In this document: positions 59,001 to 63,722 of the stretch, piece after piece
Layout: every line of letters starts with the position of its first letter
Position numbering within the stretch: the first letter of the stretch is position 1
Position numbers and translations under genes: made by a program
DNA from: Cliona cf. orientalis
Taxonomy: Eukaryota; Porifera; Demospongiae; Clionaida; Clionaidae
NCBI GenBank assembly: GCA_963930775.1
Contig: OZ005701.1
Location: 5,339,669 to 5,403,668 of the forward strand
DNA: 64,000 nucleotides
Direction of reading: 5' to 3'
The notes under the pieces: model-generated
The model's database searches: none
What the model saw: the letters and a program-made list of their open reading frames with translations, nothing else
Told to the model about the DNA's origin: nothing

Positions 59001-59246
59001 ACAAAACAACCCTTCTTAGCATGTATTCCAGAATTATACGCACAAACAAATCATCCCTCTCAAATGTTCTGGATCTCTCTCACATACACTCTTAGAGCTT
59101 TCTCTCTGTATAAGTTACTATTACTATCCCATAATGTTACAATTTCAATAACTCACCCACAAGCCCACCGAAGAACATAACCTGTAGTATCATCATTGAG
59201 CTTAGCATTCTTTATCAGCCACTGCACCACTTCAAGATGGTCCTTC
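24947..59246 (-). CDS. Ankyrin / Mind-bomb SH3 / FYVE protein, partial, exons over 34 kb
   Basis: Ten minus-strand exons fit together in frame: 59246-59157, 50796-50695, 50512-50411, 48769-48668, 42834-42784, 42604-42464, 28841-28740, 28050-27986, 25443-25397, 25338-25200, then 25147-24947 as an eleventh piece. They encode an ankyrin array, one Mind-bomb-type SH3 repeat, more ankyrin, and a FYVE finger. Every junction keeps phase, including PSG to DECTQC where ankyrin meets FYVE. FYVE fingers bind PI3P on endosomes and ankyrins bind protein partners, so an endosomal adaptor is likely (family inference). Rabankyrin-5 also ends ankyrin-FYVE but has no Mind-bomb SH3. Both ends are missing: no start at the 5' side, and a GTAGG donor after the last exon with no 3' partner seen. 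Splicing across transposon-filled introns is inferred, and two genes remain possible. Confidence 0.6.
25493..25863. mobile_element. MITE, CCGTA-type family C, copy 2 (inverted)
   Basis: Ends TACCATAGAATCCCGCGATC and its inverse, with TA on both sides. It is in the opposite orientation to the copy at 24,290, and the pair flanks the FYVE exons. Confidence 0.85.
26102..26204. repeat. Hairpin with 24-base perfect arms
   Basis: Arms CAATCATATCTTCTTGAGCA plus GATA (26,102-26,125) pair exactly with 26,181-26,204. On the minus strand the loop carries CTGAGGA, a GGCC/GGCC stem and GAAAC, in an order like a hammerhead ribozyme core. The rest of the loop is AT-rich. It is probably a small mobile element. 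Confidence 0.7.
26259..26983. mobile_element. MITE, TGTGAC-type family, copy 2 with nested SINE
   Basis: Ends TATGTGACTGTCCACGAGAA and its inverse. The interior follows the copy at 10,925 closely (for example TTCCTCTACACAAAAAT) but is interrupted by about 100 bases at 26,364-26,465 that match a SINE. Confidence 0.8.
26364..26465 (+). mobile_element. tRNA-derived SINE, 5'-truncated
   Basis: Bases AGTAATCAGAAGGTCCCGAG and TTTGAATC match the anticodon arm and T arm of the SINE at 48,965-49,075. The tail includes GGATCCTGG and CCAGGATCAGCAC, which can form a hairpin. It interrupts a MITE, so it is the younger insertion. Confidence 0.65.
27385..27417. repeat. Poly-C tract
   Basis: Thirty-three consecutive C residues. 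The apparent proline or glycine frames across it are artefacts of the tract. Confidence 0.9.
27535..27860. repeat. AGAGCTCT-family repeat
   Basis: Starts ACTAGAGCTCTGTGGAGCAC, then CCCCGCACGCT, and later ACCAGTTTTTCACCGATATC and AGATCTGG. The same order of words recurs at 29,295-29,600, and pieces occur at 53,143, 55,533, 57,394, 58,868 and 63,297. The type of element is unknown. Confidence 0.6.
27986..28841 (-). CDS. Two ankyrin exons next to the FYVE finger
   Basis: Exon 28,740-28,841 encodes GGNLEVVKYLMENTNTDINA and DKTPLDHAR, a standard ankyrin repeat. Exon 27,986-28,050 continues KRHQQVAEVLVERDAKCHEP. Its one-base overhang completes an Asp codon with the first FYVE exon. Acceptors (CTACAG, TTACAG) and donors (GTAGG, GTATG) are good. 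Confidence 0.85.
28913..29283. mobile_element. MITE with GAGAGTATCCTAC ends and internal tandem duplication
   Basis: The left end AGAGAGGGAGAGTATCCTAC and the right end are inverse. Subterminal GCAAATGCATTGCGGATAAT mirrors ATTATCCGCAACGCGTTTGC. Bases 29,037-29,185 are a direct duplication of about 73 bases (AGTGAGTGTTGGCCAATAAT onward). Confidence 0.75.
29295..29650. repeat. AGAGCTCT-family repeat, second long copy
   Basis: Begins ACTACAGCTCTATAGAGCAC and CCCCGCACGCTGC. Later words GAAGCCAGTTTTTCGACAAT and CAGATCTGGCGATTTTTGTG parallel the copy at 27,535. A version of the right half is at 53,760-53,930. Confidence 0.6.
29861..30228. mobile_element. Fold-back element with about 125-base TIRs
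   Basis: The left arm contains GAAGTAGGGATGGCAGTGCC and ATTTGTAGGGATAACGC. The right arm (30,106-30,228) is its inverse, nearly identical. The arms include AAAAACAATTGAATAAAA at the outer edge. Related elements are at 33,765-33,870 (one arm) and 44,826-45,205 (both arms). Confidence 0.8.
30229..30935. other. Non-coding, nothing recognised
   Basis: No exon or inverted ends could be supported. A self-complementary GAGCTGATCGATCAGCTC lies at about 30,858-30,875. Confidence 0.4.
30936..31190 (+). repeat. SINE-like repeat with GAAA tail, copy 1
   Basis: Starts ACATGACTTCACCATGGCAA, has GAGCATGCGCATTAT and CTTGAGTTAGCCCAGGAAAA, and ends in GAAAGAAAGAAAG. Copies are at 43,683-43,905 (reverse) and 50,022-50,290. 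One defined 3' end with a simple tail suggests retroposition. No A or B box was confidently placed. Confidence 0.55.
31510..31989. mobile_element. MITE, CCGTA-type family D, copy 1
   Basis: The left end is TACCATACCCTCGTGAAAGA, then GGGCC. The right end is the inverse GGGCCCTCTTTTGCGAGGGT ending ACGATA. It is the inverted sibling of 52,422-52,966. Confidence 0.8.
31990..33001. other. Non-coding, nothing recognised
   Basis: A stray TACCGTAAGATATAATGCCC near 32,008 looks like a lone CCGTA-type end without a partner. No exon found. Confidence 0.4.
33002..33285. mobile_element. hAT-like MITE with target duplication
   Basis: Ends CAGTGGAGTAGGAACCA and TTGCTTCCTACTCCACTG are inverse. CGGTTAT flanks both sides (32,995-33,001 and 33,286-33,292). 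CAGTGG ends and a 7-8 base duplication fit hAT. GGCCACTGGCCCCCC gives an internal hairpin. Confidence 0.8.
33400..33561 (+). pseudogene. Ulp1/C48-like peptidase fragment
   Basis: A 53-codon ATG frame contains SQNFGYCAIFAIACGANLVF. C48 peptidases carry Q-x6-D-C-G-x-F-A-I-A around the catalytic cysteine, and transposons often encode them (family knowledge). Here Q, C and FAIA are kept but the Asp and Gly beside Cys are changed. It is too short to be functional and lies next to an arm of the fold-back family, so it may be leftover transposon cargo. Confidence 0.35.
33562..35144. other. Non-coding, old repeats and a hairpin
   Basis: Contains one fold-back arm (33,765-33,870) and two similar TTTTAAGATC-rich blocks (34,350-34,475). 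It also has a second copy of the ACTAGTGTCATGCAG repeat (34,531 onward) and an 85-base hairpin at 34,629-34,714 built on TACCTGCCTGATA and TATCGGGCAGGCATA. No gene is visible. Confidence 0.5.
35145..35612. repeat. Three tandem units of about 180 bases upstream of the transposase
   Basis: Units (near 35,149, 35,310 and 35,492) share TTTGTGGAGC, GAGCCAT, AATTGGTATAATATGATG and CTGCATGCAACTGGCACCAT. Divergence increases toward the outer unit. The array ends about 80 bases before the transposase start codon. It could be subterminal binding sites or a promoter repeat of that element (inference). Confidence 0.7.
35693..38620 (+). pseudogene. P-element/THAP9-like transposase with coding minisatellite
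   Basis: Three exons: 35,693-37,025, 37,237-38,399 and 38,475-38,620, with good donors (GTATAT, GTGAGT) and acceptors, in phase. Exon 1 starts MGRRKKRFTHPKNWERKK, then sixteen 18-residue repeats rich in Gln, Pro and Ser, then a conserved globular region. Exon 2 has a CPMC knuckle, a coiled coil (residues LRHLHAELKS onward), and the RNase H-like core. In that core, VDEMYVKEG gives the first acidic residue, TCDGAKNNRKMF the second, and ISDPPHLLKCIRN follows. These are P-element/THAP9 signatures. Exon 3 keeps ISWRHIEKLYERN but has TAA at 38,484-38,486 four codons in, and homology ends near 38,610. An N-terminal THAP finger is absent. Transposase function is therefore lost here. It lies inside an intron of the ankyrin-FYVE gene on the opposite strand. 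Confidence 0.85.
35767..36630 (+). repeat. Sixteen-unit 54-base minisatellite, coding
   Basis: Sixteen units of exactly 54 bases, each starting near GTCAACAGCCTCGTCGTCCA and encoding STASSSKQPPLHPPPQQP or its Gln variant. Unit types in order: P P Q Q Q T P Q Q Q Q P Q T P P, where T has Thr for a Pro. Because 54 is a multiple of three and the unit lacks stops in five frames, long frames appear on both strands. Only the plus frame with MGRRKK is taken as real. Confidence 0.95.
38966..39120. mobile_element. Small hairpin element
   Basis: Ends CCTGGCACTGTGTGATTTAA and TTAAATCACTTAATGCCAGG are inverse, about 130 bases apart. Outer flanks ACACACT and AAGTGTGTT also mirror. There is no coding content. 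Confidence 0.6.
39155..39575 (-). pseudogene. hAT transposase fragment (ZMYM/DUF4371 type)
   Basis: On the minus strand, SIIEDIHPSPILAVVVDESA resembles the first catalytic Asp region of this hAT group. Then LRGQCYNGCSTMAGEKTGV matches the R-G-Q-x-Y-D/N-G motif, and a later H...H.LNLD remnant follows. An in-frame stop splits the piece near 39,425 and neither end of a transposase is present. It is a dead fragment of perhaps 20% of the protein. Confidence 0.7.
39690..39778. mobile_element. Truncated right end of CCGTA family A
   Basis: TTAGGAAGGAAATAATAA, TTAGAATGTT and AATAATTAGAACAAGTACGG match the end of the element at 314-811. No left end is present. Confidence 0.6.
39779..41652. other. Non-coding, nothing recognised
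   Basis: Nearly 1.9 kb without an exon, domain or clear inverted ends. Short frames at 40,473 and 41,174 show no domain. Confidence 0.4.
41653..42185. mobile_element. MITE, CCGTA-type family E
   Basis: The left end is TACCGTAAAGTCTGGTTAAT, then AAGTGCATGTGCTTA. The right end is the exact inverse. The 533-base interior has no coding frame of note and further AAGTGCA/TGCACTTA words. Confidence 0.85.
42264..42416. mobile_element. MITE, CCGTA-type family F, 153 bases
   Basis: Left TACCGTCCCGGATAAGTGCC; right inverted TACCGTAGTGTCCCGGGTAA, then GCGCC. TA on both sides. It ends only 47 bases from the donor of the Mind-bomb SH3 exon. Confidence 0.75.
42464..42834 (-). CDS. Mind-bomb-type SH3 repeat on two exons
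   Basis: Exon 42,784-42,834 encodes PGDKVRVKRAVTKP. Exon 42,464-42,604 encodes YGWADVTHKSVGVL, then VVVDFPERKGWSGLMSEMEL. G-D-x-V-R-V, Y-G-W, H-K-S-V-G, D-F-P-E and W-G-M-E are the hallmarks of the SH3-like repeat of Mind bomb E3 ligases, which binds Notch-ligand tails there (family knowledge). The 180-base intron splits a lysine codon. The pair is 192 bases with the same phase at both ends, so it can be included or skipped without breaking frame. Confidence 0.85.
42835..43682. other. Non-coding, nothing recognised
   Basis: A 74-codon plus-strand frame at 43,098 contains no domain. No splice-flanked exon found. Confidence 0.4.
43683..43905 (-). repeat. SINE-like repeat, copy 2 (reverse)
   Basis: Contains ACTCAAGACTGCCTTGATCA, TAGCGTGCACATCTGTGGCA and ATGCACATGCTTGTATGGCG, the inverse of the copy at 30,936. 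Confidence 0.55.
44119..44478. mobile_element. MITE, CCGTA-type family C, copy 3
   Basis: Ends TACCGTAGAATCCCACAAAT and, inverted, TACCGTAGAATCCCGCAATT. The interior matches copy 1 but has lost a few blocks. Confidence 0.85.
44826..45205. mobile_element. Fold-back element, diverged copy
   Basis: Arms share AAGATTTGTAGGGATAAT and its inverse, with GTAGAGATGGCA and TGCCATCACTAC outside. The inside includes ATTTCTCCCACATGCATAGA, also seen near 33,690 in inverse, which links the three fold-back loci. Confidence 0.7.
45206..45596. other. Non-coding, nothing recognised
   Basis: No exon, inverted ends or tandem structure seen. Confidence 0.4.
45597..45820. mobile_element. MITE, CCGTA-type family G
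   Basis: A 224-base element: left TACCGTATTTCTTCTAAAAA, then TTCGGC; right inverted TACCGTATTTCTTTTAAAAA, then TTCGGCC. The interior repeats CCGAATTTTTAGA and CCGAATAATTAGA. Confidence 0.85.
46371..48010. mobile_element. Large fold-back element, arms of about 420 bases
   Basis: The arm 46,372-46,795 (starting CGTTAAGCCAGCGGTCCA) and the arm 47,600-48,008 (ending TGGACCGCTGGCTTAACG) are inverse copies with few differences and one inserted stretch. The loop is about 800 bases and carries a GA/G-rich microsatellite at 47,040-47,140. Frames in the arms (46,497-46,709 and 47,675-47,944) are copies of one another and have no known domain. It lies inside an intron of the ankyrin gene. Confidence 0.8.
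47040..47140. repeat. GA-rich microsatellite and poly-G
   Basis: A run of GAGA and GGGAGA units ends in about 20 G residues interrupted once. The glycine/arginine frames over it are artefacts. Confidence 0.9.
48668..48769 (-). CDS. Ankyrin repeat exon
   Basis: One 102-base exon encodes HGYLEVVKFLLVNNKSDMN and GQTPLHLAC, between a CTACAG acceptor and a GTAAGT donor. Exon and flanking intron are closely similar to the two exons at 50.4-50.8 kb, so they arose by local duplication. Confidence 0.85.
48965..49075 (-). mobile_element. tRNA-derived SINE
   Basis: On the minus strand the head reads GTCCTAGTGGTAAGAGGATC, which fits a pol III A box. A perfect anticodon arm follows, TCTGA-CTAGTAA-TCAGA, whose loop gives AGT (threonine). 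Then comes GGTCCCGAATTCGAAT, a slightly damaged B box and T arm. The body ends AGGATTTTTGCCAGGATC. A second, truncated copy is at 26,364-26,465. Confidence 0.7.
49367..49692. mobile_element. MITE with CAGTGGC ends
   Basis: Ends CAGTGGCAGATCTAGGATTT and, inverted, CAGTGGCGGATGTAGGGGG. CTGAC is duplicated at 49,362-49,366 and 49,693-49,697. hAT-like ends, short duplication. Confidence 0.7.
49800..49990. repeat. Tandem duplication of about 95 bases
   Basis: Two direct copies share CCTTCATATCCATGATTGAT, GCACTGCACACA and GAGTAGCTCGCCTATGCC. Confidence 0.8.
50022..50290 (+). repeat. SINE-like repeat, copy 3
   Basis: Contains CACATAACTTCACTATGGTA, GAGCATGCGCATTAT, CAGTCTTGAGTTAGCCCA and a GAAAGAAAGAAAG tail. 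Same order as 30,936-31,190. Confidence 0.6.
50411..50512 (-). CDS. Ankyrin repeat exon
   Basis: This 102-base exon encodes NGHLEVVKLLLMNSKPDVN and GQTPLHLAC, between CTGCAG and GTAAGT. It differs from its neighbour at 50,695 mainly at silent or conservative positions. Confidence 0.87.
50695..50796 (-). CDS. Ankyrin repeat exon
   Basis: This 102-base exon encodes NGHLEVVKFLVMNSKPDVN and GATPLHLAC, between CTGCAG and GTAAGT. The start phase matches the other ankyrin exons, so each exon adds one 34-residue repeat. Confidence 0.87.
50857..50900 (-). pseudogene. Broken ankyrin exon
   Basis: Following the acceptor (here TTGCAG) the sequence reads NGHLEVVKFILMNSK, then runs directly into intron-like sequence identical to that beside its neighbour. 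No donor follows. It marks a deletion between two duplicated exons. Confidence 0.7.
51695..52372. mobile_element. MITE, TGTGAC-type ends, different interior
   Basis: Ends ATATGTGACCGTCTACGGGA plus AAACCCGGCATATGGGAT and an inverse with GGGTTTTCCCATAGACGGTC. Terminal words match those at 10,925 and 26,259 (TGTGAC-GTC-ACG-GAAAA), but the 678-base interior is unrelated. A 79-codon minus frame (51,983-52,222) has no known domain. Confidence 0.8.
52422..52966. mobile_element. MITE, CCGTA-type family D, copy 2
   Basis: Left TACCGTACCCTAGCGAAAGA, then GGGCCCACTACGG. Right inverted TATCGTACCCTCGCGAAAGA, then GGGCCCATGGGCGG. The sequence follows 31,510-31,989 in opposite orientation. Confidence 0.85.
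52967..53940. other. Non-coding with AGAGCTCT-family pieces
   Basis: ACTAGAGCTCTGTAGAGCAT lies at 53,143 and the matching right half (GCCAGTTTTTTGCCG, then GACCGATTACTTTACC) at 53,810-53,900. They are separated by about 600 bases including two related ATCTACTTTTGTGTG blocks. No gene seen. Confidence 0.5.
53941..54325. mobile_element. MITE, CCGTA-type family C, copy 4
   Basis: Left ACCATAGAATTCCACGATTA; right GATTCTACGG followed by TA. More diverged than copies 1-3. Confidence 0.75.
54326..55530. other. Non-coding, CATG-rich
   Basis: ATGCATGTTACATGCATGTC and similar palindromic words cluster at 54,630-54,720. No exon could be supported. Confidence 0.4.
55531..56290. repeat. AGAGCTCT/CGAGGGTTAA repeat cluster
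   Basis: Begins ACTAGAGCTCTCTTGAGCAC then ACCCTCGGCACATTGCATGG. Two later blocks end in GCGCATGCGCTGAGGGTTAA (55,980) and GCGCATGCACCGAGGGTTAA (56,266). The block CTCGCAAACGAGGTATGTAG near 56,195 recurs at 58,770. Confidence 0.6.
56606..58440. repeat. Segmental duplication, copy 1
   Basis: From CTGTTCCGTTCTCAATATAT to GCAGCCTTTCAAATGAAAAA this segment parallels 62,508-64,000, with scattered substitutions and small gaps. Copy 1 contains an extra MITE (57,950-58,313). No coding region was recognised in either copy. Confidence 0.85.
57950..58313. mobile_element. MITE, CCGTA-type family H, with empty site elsewhere
   Basis: Left TACCATAGAAACTGGTTGTT, then AAATGC. Right inverted TACCGTAGAAACTGGTTGTT, then AAGTGC. 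The duplicated segment near 63,890 continues without it (ATAATTATTAGTAT), so its boundaries and TA target are directly supported. Confidence 0.9.
58690..58935. repeat. AGAGCTCT-family repeat cluster, second copy
   Basis: AGCATTTTCAGCGAAGTCCA, CTCGCAAACGAGGTATGTAG, then GACAGACAGACAG and AAGGGTTAACTGGAGCTCTC follow the order seen at 56,118-56,290. Confidence 0.55.
59157..59246 (-). CDS. Divergent ankyrin exon
   Basis: A 90-base exon encodes KDHLEVVQWLIKNAKLN and YVLRWAC between CTCCAG and GTGAGT. It has the ankyrin G/D-H-L-E-V-V pattern and W-A-C in place of H-L-A-C. It is four residues shorter than the others but in the same phase. It lies 8.4 kb upstream of the next ankyrin exon, so it may belong to another gene. 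Confidence 0.65.
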
Positions 59247-59489
59247 CTGGAGTAGTGAGAATATACGTGCATAATTGAATTTGCTAGCACTGTTTACTAA
59301 TCCCTTGCATCACTCAAAAGCTTCATACATGTAGCTACAACCAATCTAAGCTATAAAAGCAGTGATTAAATATGAATGGTGCCAGTCAATTAAATTTTCT
59401 GCAAAAGAGGCTAAAGAGAACTGACATGCAATGGTATTGATAAAGAATGGGAATCAGGTTCATTCACAGCACATGGACAAAGGCACTAG

Positions 59490-59900
59490 AGATACAACCA
59501 TCATAAATTAAGTGTGTATTCATTAACCACATCCCCAGTAGCTGCATAGCTCTCATGGTGTATAACAATATGGTAATGGTTATCAATATAGTGCGTGCAC
59601 AGTCTACAAGCCACATCGATGCCAGTGTCTTAATCACAAAGATGGAGTCTGAGACCGACTCTCGATCTCGATACTGACAAGTTTCAATGCTTCAATCACA
59701 GGAGATGAACTTGATAGCACCATACAGCTTACGAGCGTCAGGTTGGTCGCGGCATGGCACGCAGAGTGAGTACTACAGTATATACATGTAGCACAAGGCT
59801 AGCTTTATTTATCTACGGGAAGAGAACGCGTGAACTTTAGCCAGCGGTACTTGTCGGAGAGAGTAGCACTCAGCATTTAATCTATTCTTTTGATACAGGT
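59490..59900. repeat. Inverted copy of the 6.3 kb repeat
   Basis: ACCACATCCCCAGTAGCTGC, GAGACCGACTCTCGATCTCG and AGAACGCGTGAACTTTAGCC are the inverse of words at 6,511-6,820. The far end is lost near 59,890. Confidence 0.65.
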
Positions 59901-60594
59901 ATCAGATACTCTACACACTTGAAGGGGAGGGGGGCTTCAGCACCCCCCCTCCCCCGCCCCCCCTTTATCACATGCCCATACTATAAAAGTGCAGAAACAT
60001 AGTTCTGGGTATTTGCAAAGAATGCTTGAGTAAAATAGCTTCCAAAAACTGTTGCCAAAATGCATCACAAACACTCTCAGAGAGTCAAAATTTCCAAAAA
60101 CCCGAGTTAACTGAAGGGGGTGTGATCAGCTAGGCGTGACTTAAGCGCAGGCGCATATTGAAGGGCGCCAAACAGCGACTCTTAAAAGCGGCTGCCACAA
60201 CAACACTGCCCAGTCTTAGTCAAACAACGGCATAGCTGCCAACCATCCCGTTCTTACCGGGAATATCCCTCAAATAGGTGCTTGTTCCCGGTATCCCAGC
60301 AGAGGAGGCTGTATTCAAGCAATCTCCATGCCATGGGCCATGGCATTTGTGATTCATACTCTAACTATTGCACACCTATAAATTTATCCAATTAAGCGGA
60401 AAAGTAATTCTTAACTACATACCATAAAAGGAAATGCTTACAACAATGCCCTGGGCAATTCTTTATGCGTGAAGATATAGAGTAAGGTACTGTCTATAAC
60501 ATATCTACTACAATAGGCAAAAATTACCACAGTACACACATGTAGCTTTTCCAATAACTCTAAAAGTACTGTTACTGAGTGAATAGCATGCAAT

Positions 60595-60991
60595 TACAGT
60601 CCAATCTCGATTATCCGAACCTCGATTATCCGAACTCGAGATGCAAAGAAAATTCAGGGTCAAAGTACACATCGTGCCCATGTGACTGTACTGGATTGCG
60701 CATGCGCAGTAAACCTACGTTGCGTCGTTGCCACGTGAGAACCAGCTGCTGCACTGCTATCAGATCTAGTTTTAACGCTCAAAGAAGTATAAGAAACGCA
60801 TGGTAAGCGTTCTATCAATTGAGGATGGGATTAAAATCATCAAAAAGCTCGAGAAATATGTCAATGATACGTTTTTGCATGCATGATCGATCTAGTGGGT
60901 GTGGTCAACGTTATCCGAACTTTTTGCTTATCTGAACGGTTCCAAACTTCCCCTTGGCCAAAGGGGTTCGGATAATCGAGGTTGGACTGTA
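60595..60991. mobile_element. Pogo-like MITE with CAGT ends
   Basis: Left TACAGTCCAATCTCGATTAT, then CCGAACC. Right inverted TACAGTCCAACCTCGATTAT, then CCGAACC. TA target with CAGT ends is the Tc1/mariner/pogo pattern, and the CTCGATTATCCGAAC word is Tigger/pogo-like. A full NRF1-type palindrome (TGCGCATGCGCA) lies at 60,697-60,708. Confidence 0.85.
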
Positions 60992-61210
60992 TTCAATTTA
61001 TATGTTAATAATGTATCGTTAATATTAAATCAAGCAGAAAATGGCAAAAATTATGATTCTATCAAAGGCATTGTGTCATGATATAAGTGGTGATTATTAC
61101 TAAATTAAGATCTAGTATATGGACTCGCGTTGTCAAAAAATTGCGCAAATACAAAATATTGTCGTGTGCTCCTAGTGGACACAGATCACCATCGAATGAC
61201 AAGACAAGCA

Positions 61211-61561
61211 GGGGCGTAGCCAGGGGGGAGCACAGGGGGCATTTGCCTCCCCTTTTTTCCCAGAGTCATGTAATATTTATCACTTCTTACCGTATAAATA
61301 CCAGCACCAAGTTGTTACAGTAGTCTTCAGAGTCAAAAATGGTCACAGAAAGGCTGACTACAAAGCTATCTGTAAACAAACTTTCGAGCTATGCCTCGAT
61401 TGAGCAGTCTCTTGTCTCGAATCTCGAGCGTTTGATGAGTTCAAAGGGCAGAAAACGGAGTGCGTGATTTAATTAGTGGGTGTGATTTCCGGTCTAAAAT
61501 TTTTCGCGCGCTTCGCACGCCATCTTGCCCCTTCTTTTCTAAAATCCTGGCTACGCCCCTG
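61211..61561. mobile_element. MITE with GGGGCGTAGCCAGG ends
   Basis: Ends AGGGGCGTAGCCAGG and CCTGGCTACGCCCCT are perfect inverse over 15 bases. Flanks GACAAGC and GGCAAGG are similar but not identical, so the target duplication is uncertain. Confidence 0.75.
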
Positions 61562-61636
61562 GCAAGGACTACTCATGGCACTGCTAGAGGACTGGTATCT
61601 CTCTCTGCTTGTCGACCTACTCTCGCTCGCTAAAGG

Positions 61637-61985
61637 CATAGGCTCCAACTGTCCCTCAATCTCCGGGACAGTCCCGGATATTTAGCAATTATCCCACGTC
61701 CCGGAAGGCTCTACTATGTGGTCCCGGAAGAGGCCCAGACATTGGCATAAACATAGGTGTAGTGCTACAACTTATCACTTATTGATGGTAAAATGAACCA
61801 GCTGCTTGTGGTATATAGTGCCTTACAAACTTTGGTGTTTGCAGCAAGTATATTCTGGGCATTGTGGTCATCAAATTCAATCATATTGGGTGTGGTGTGG
61901 GTGGAGTTTTAATTAATGATAGGCGGATCTAGTGGGAGTGGTCTATGTCCCTGGAGCTGTTCAGGAGAAGTTGGAGCCTATGCAA
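61637..61985. mobile_element. MITE with CATAGGCTCCAACT ends
   Basis: CATAGGCTCCAACT and AGTTGGAGCCTATG are inverse, 349 bases apart. The subterminal region is rich in TCCCGG words. No coding content. Confidence 0.7.
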
Positions 61986-62009
61986 TATGTAAAAGCACTG
62001 CATGAATTA

Positions 62010-62500
62010 ATAGTGCACTCATCACTATTTACTCCCTACAATAGTGTAGGGAAGATTTAGTGCTATGGGGCACTACTTCTTCCCCATGGCAATATAGGGA
62101 AGAAATAGTGCCACCCTCGCTGATTTCTCCCTATAATTAATTTAAATAATAGGAGTGATTTAGTGCATGTGGCATTAAATGTTCGCTATAATAATGTAGG
62201 CAAAATTTAATGCTTGATGACACTATTTATACCCCATTCTATTGTAGGGAAGAAATAGTGCTACCCTCACTAATTTATCCCTATCATAAATTTAAATAAT
62301 AGGAGCGATTTATGTTCCCTACAATAATGTAGGCAAAATTTAGTGCTTGATGGCACTAAATCTTCCCTATAATATATAGAGGAATGAATCAGTGTTGCCA
62401 TTGAGTGACCAATTCCGCTAAAGAAATAGGAGAGATTTAGTGTCACTTGGTATTAAATCTCCCCTATAATATAATGTAGGAATTTTCTCTATTTAGTGTC
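62010..62500. repeat. Array of self-complementary units
   Basis: Units of about 45-70 bases read TAGGGAAGATTTAGTGC, then GGCACTA and TCTTCCCTA, so each can fold on itself. They are also arranged as two direct repeats of about 140 bases (62,096-62,215 and 62,236-62,345). At least six hairpins can be drawn. Confidence 0.75.
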
Positions 62501-62507
62501 ATTTTGT

Positions 62508-63671
62508 ACGGAACCGTTCCGTTCTCAAGATATTCTTGTTTTGTAGTGTATCACGCATTATATACGCAACATCCAGACCATATCCCTAACTTATAGAATT
62601 TATCGACTCTGACGACTCTATGATAAAGAGAGAGAGAGAGGCAATATCATACTTGTAACACAACCCTGCAAAAAGCAACGATACTCAAGTACTGAAAAAT
62701 AGAGAGGAATGTGCGCCCCATTCCAACCTAAGCAACAACATCTGGGGTGCTACAACCTAACCAATGTCATATAGCACCTTAGATCCTAGCTGCTGCAATT
62801 TGACAGATACATGTAGATATCTGCATATGATAGGCACCCACAACATTTTCATAGTCAACTGAGCTAGTCACCTACAAATTTTCCCTCGGGCTCTAACAAT
62901 ACATGATCTCAGAGCTCTCACAGAAAGCTTGCTTCGCGCTGGCACTGATAGTACTATAGAATACAATGTGACCGTTTGGGGCAGGACCATGAGTCCATAA
63001 CACAGAGTATAGAGAGTTATCCTAAGTTCGGAGGTCAGATAAGTACACTTTTCTATGGCCAAACATTAGGGACCGTCGATGACCATCCGTATAACGGAGG
63101 CCCATAACAGAAAGGTTCCACAGTATACTATTGCTACCATTGCAGCTGCAGTAGACTGAGAGTTTATCTTTCTTTTTTCATCCTTAATTAGGTACGAGAC
63201 GACATATCATGTATACATGCACATTCTCTGTGAAAGAACTCCCCTCATCCCAGGGCTCCTCTATGAACTCAAACTCTACTAAAAAACTGAATCAACTAGA
63301 GCTCTCTAGATCCCAAAATTCTTGGCACGTTGCATGACATTTGTTGCACAAGCTGGCAGCAATAACTACATGTACATTGATTTCCTGAGTGCCCACATGC
63401 TTCTCAAGCTCAAGTTGATGAATGTGAGGGGTGTTGTACCAATTTCGGGCTGAGTAAGGCATCAATTCCTTATCACATAACTGGTCTGGTGACTAGACTA
63501 AGTTGTATATTGTATAGGCTCGCTTTTGTGCTTTACTGGTGCTATCTTTCACTAGCCTCAATGCAATCTCTTCTACTGATTTTGATGCTCTCTGTTGCTG
63601 CACTGCTATTGCTCTTCTCTTGCTTTCCTAGTGGAATAAACTGGAAGGTTTGCTTTTAAAGAATGACCACA

Positions 63672-63722
<51 letters not shown>

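Noticed and set aside
62010-62500. CRISPR-like array
   Set aside because: Units are self-complementary and variable in length without unique spacers, and the DNA is eukaryotic.
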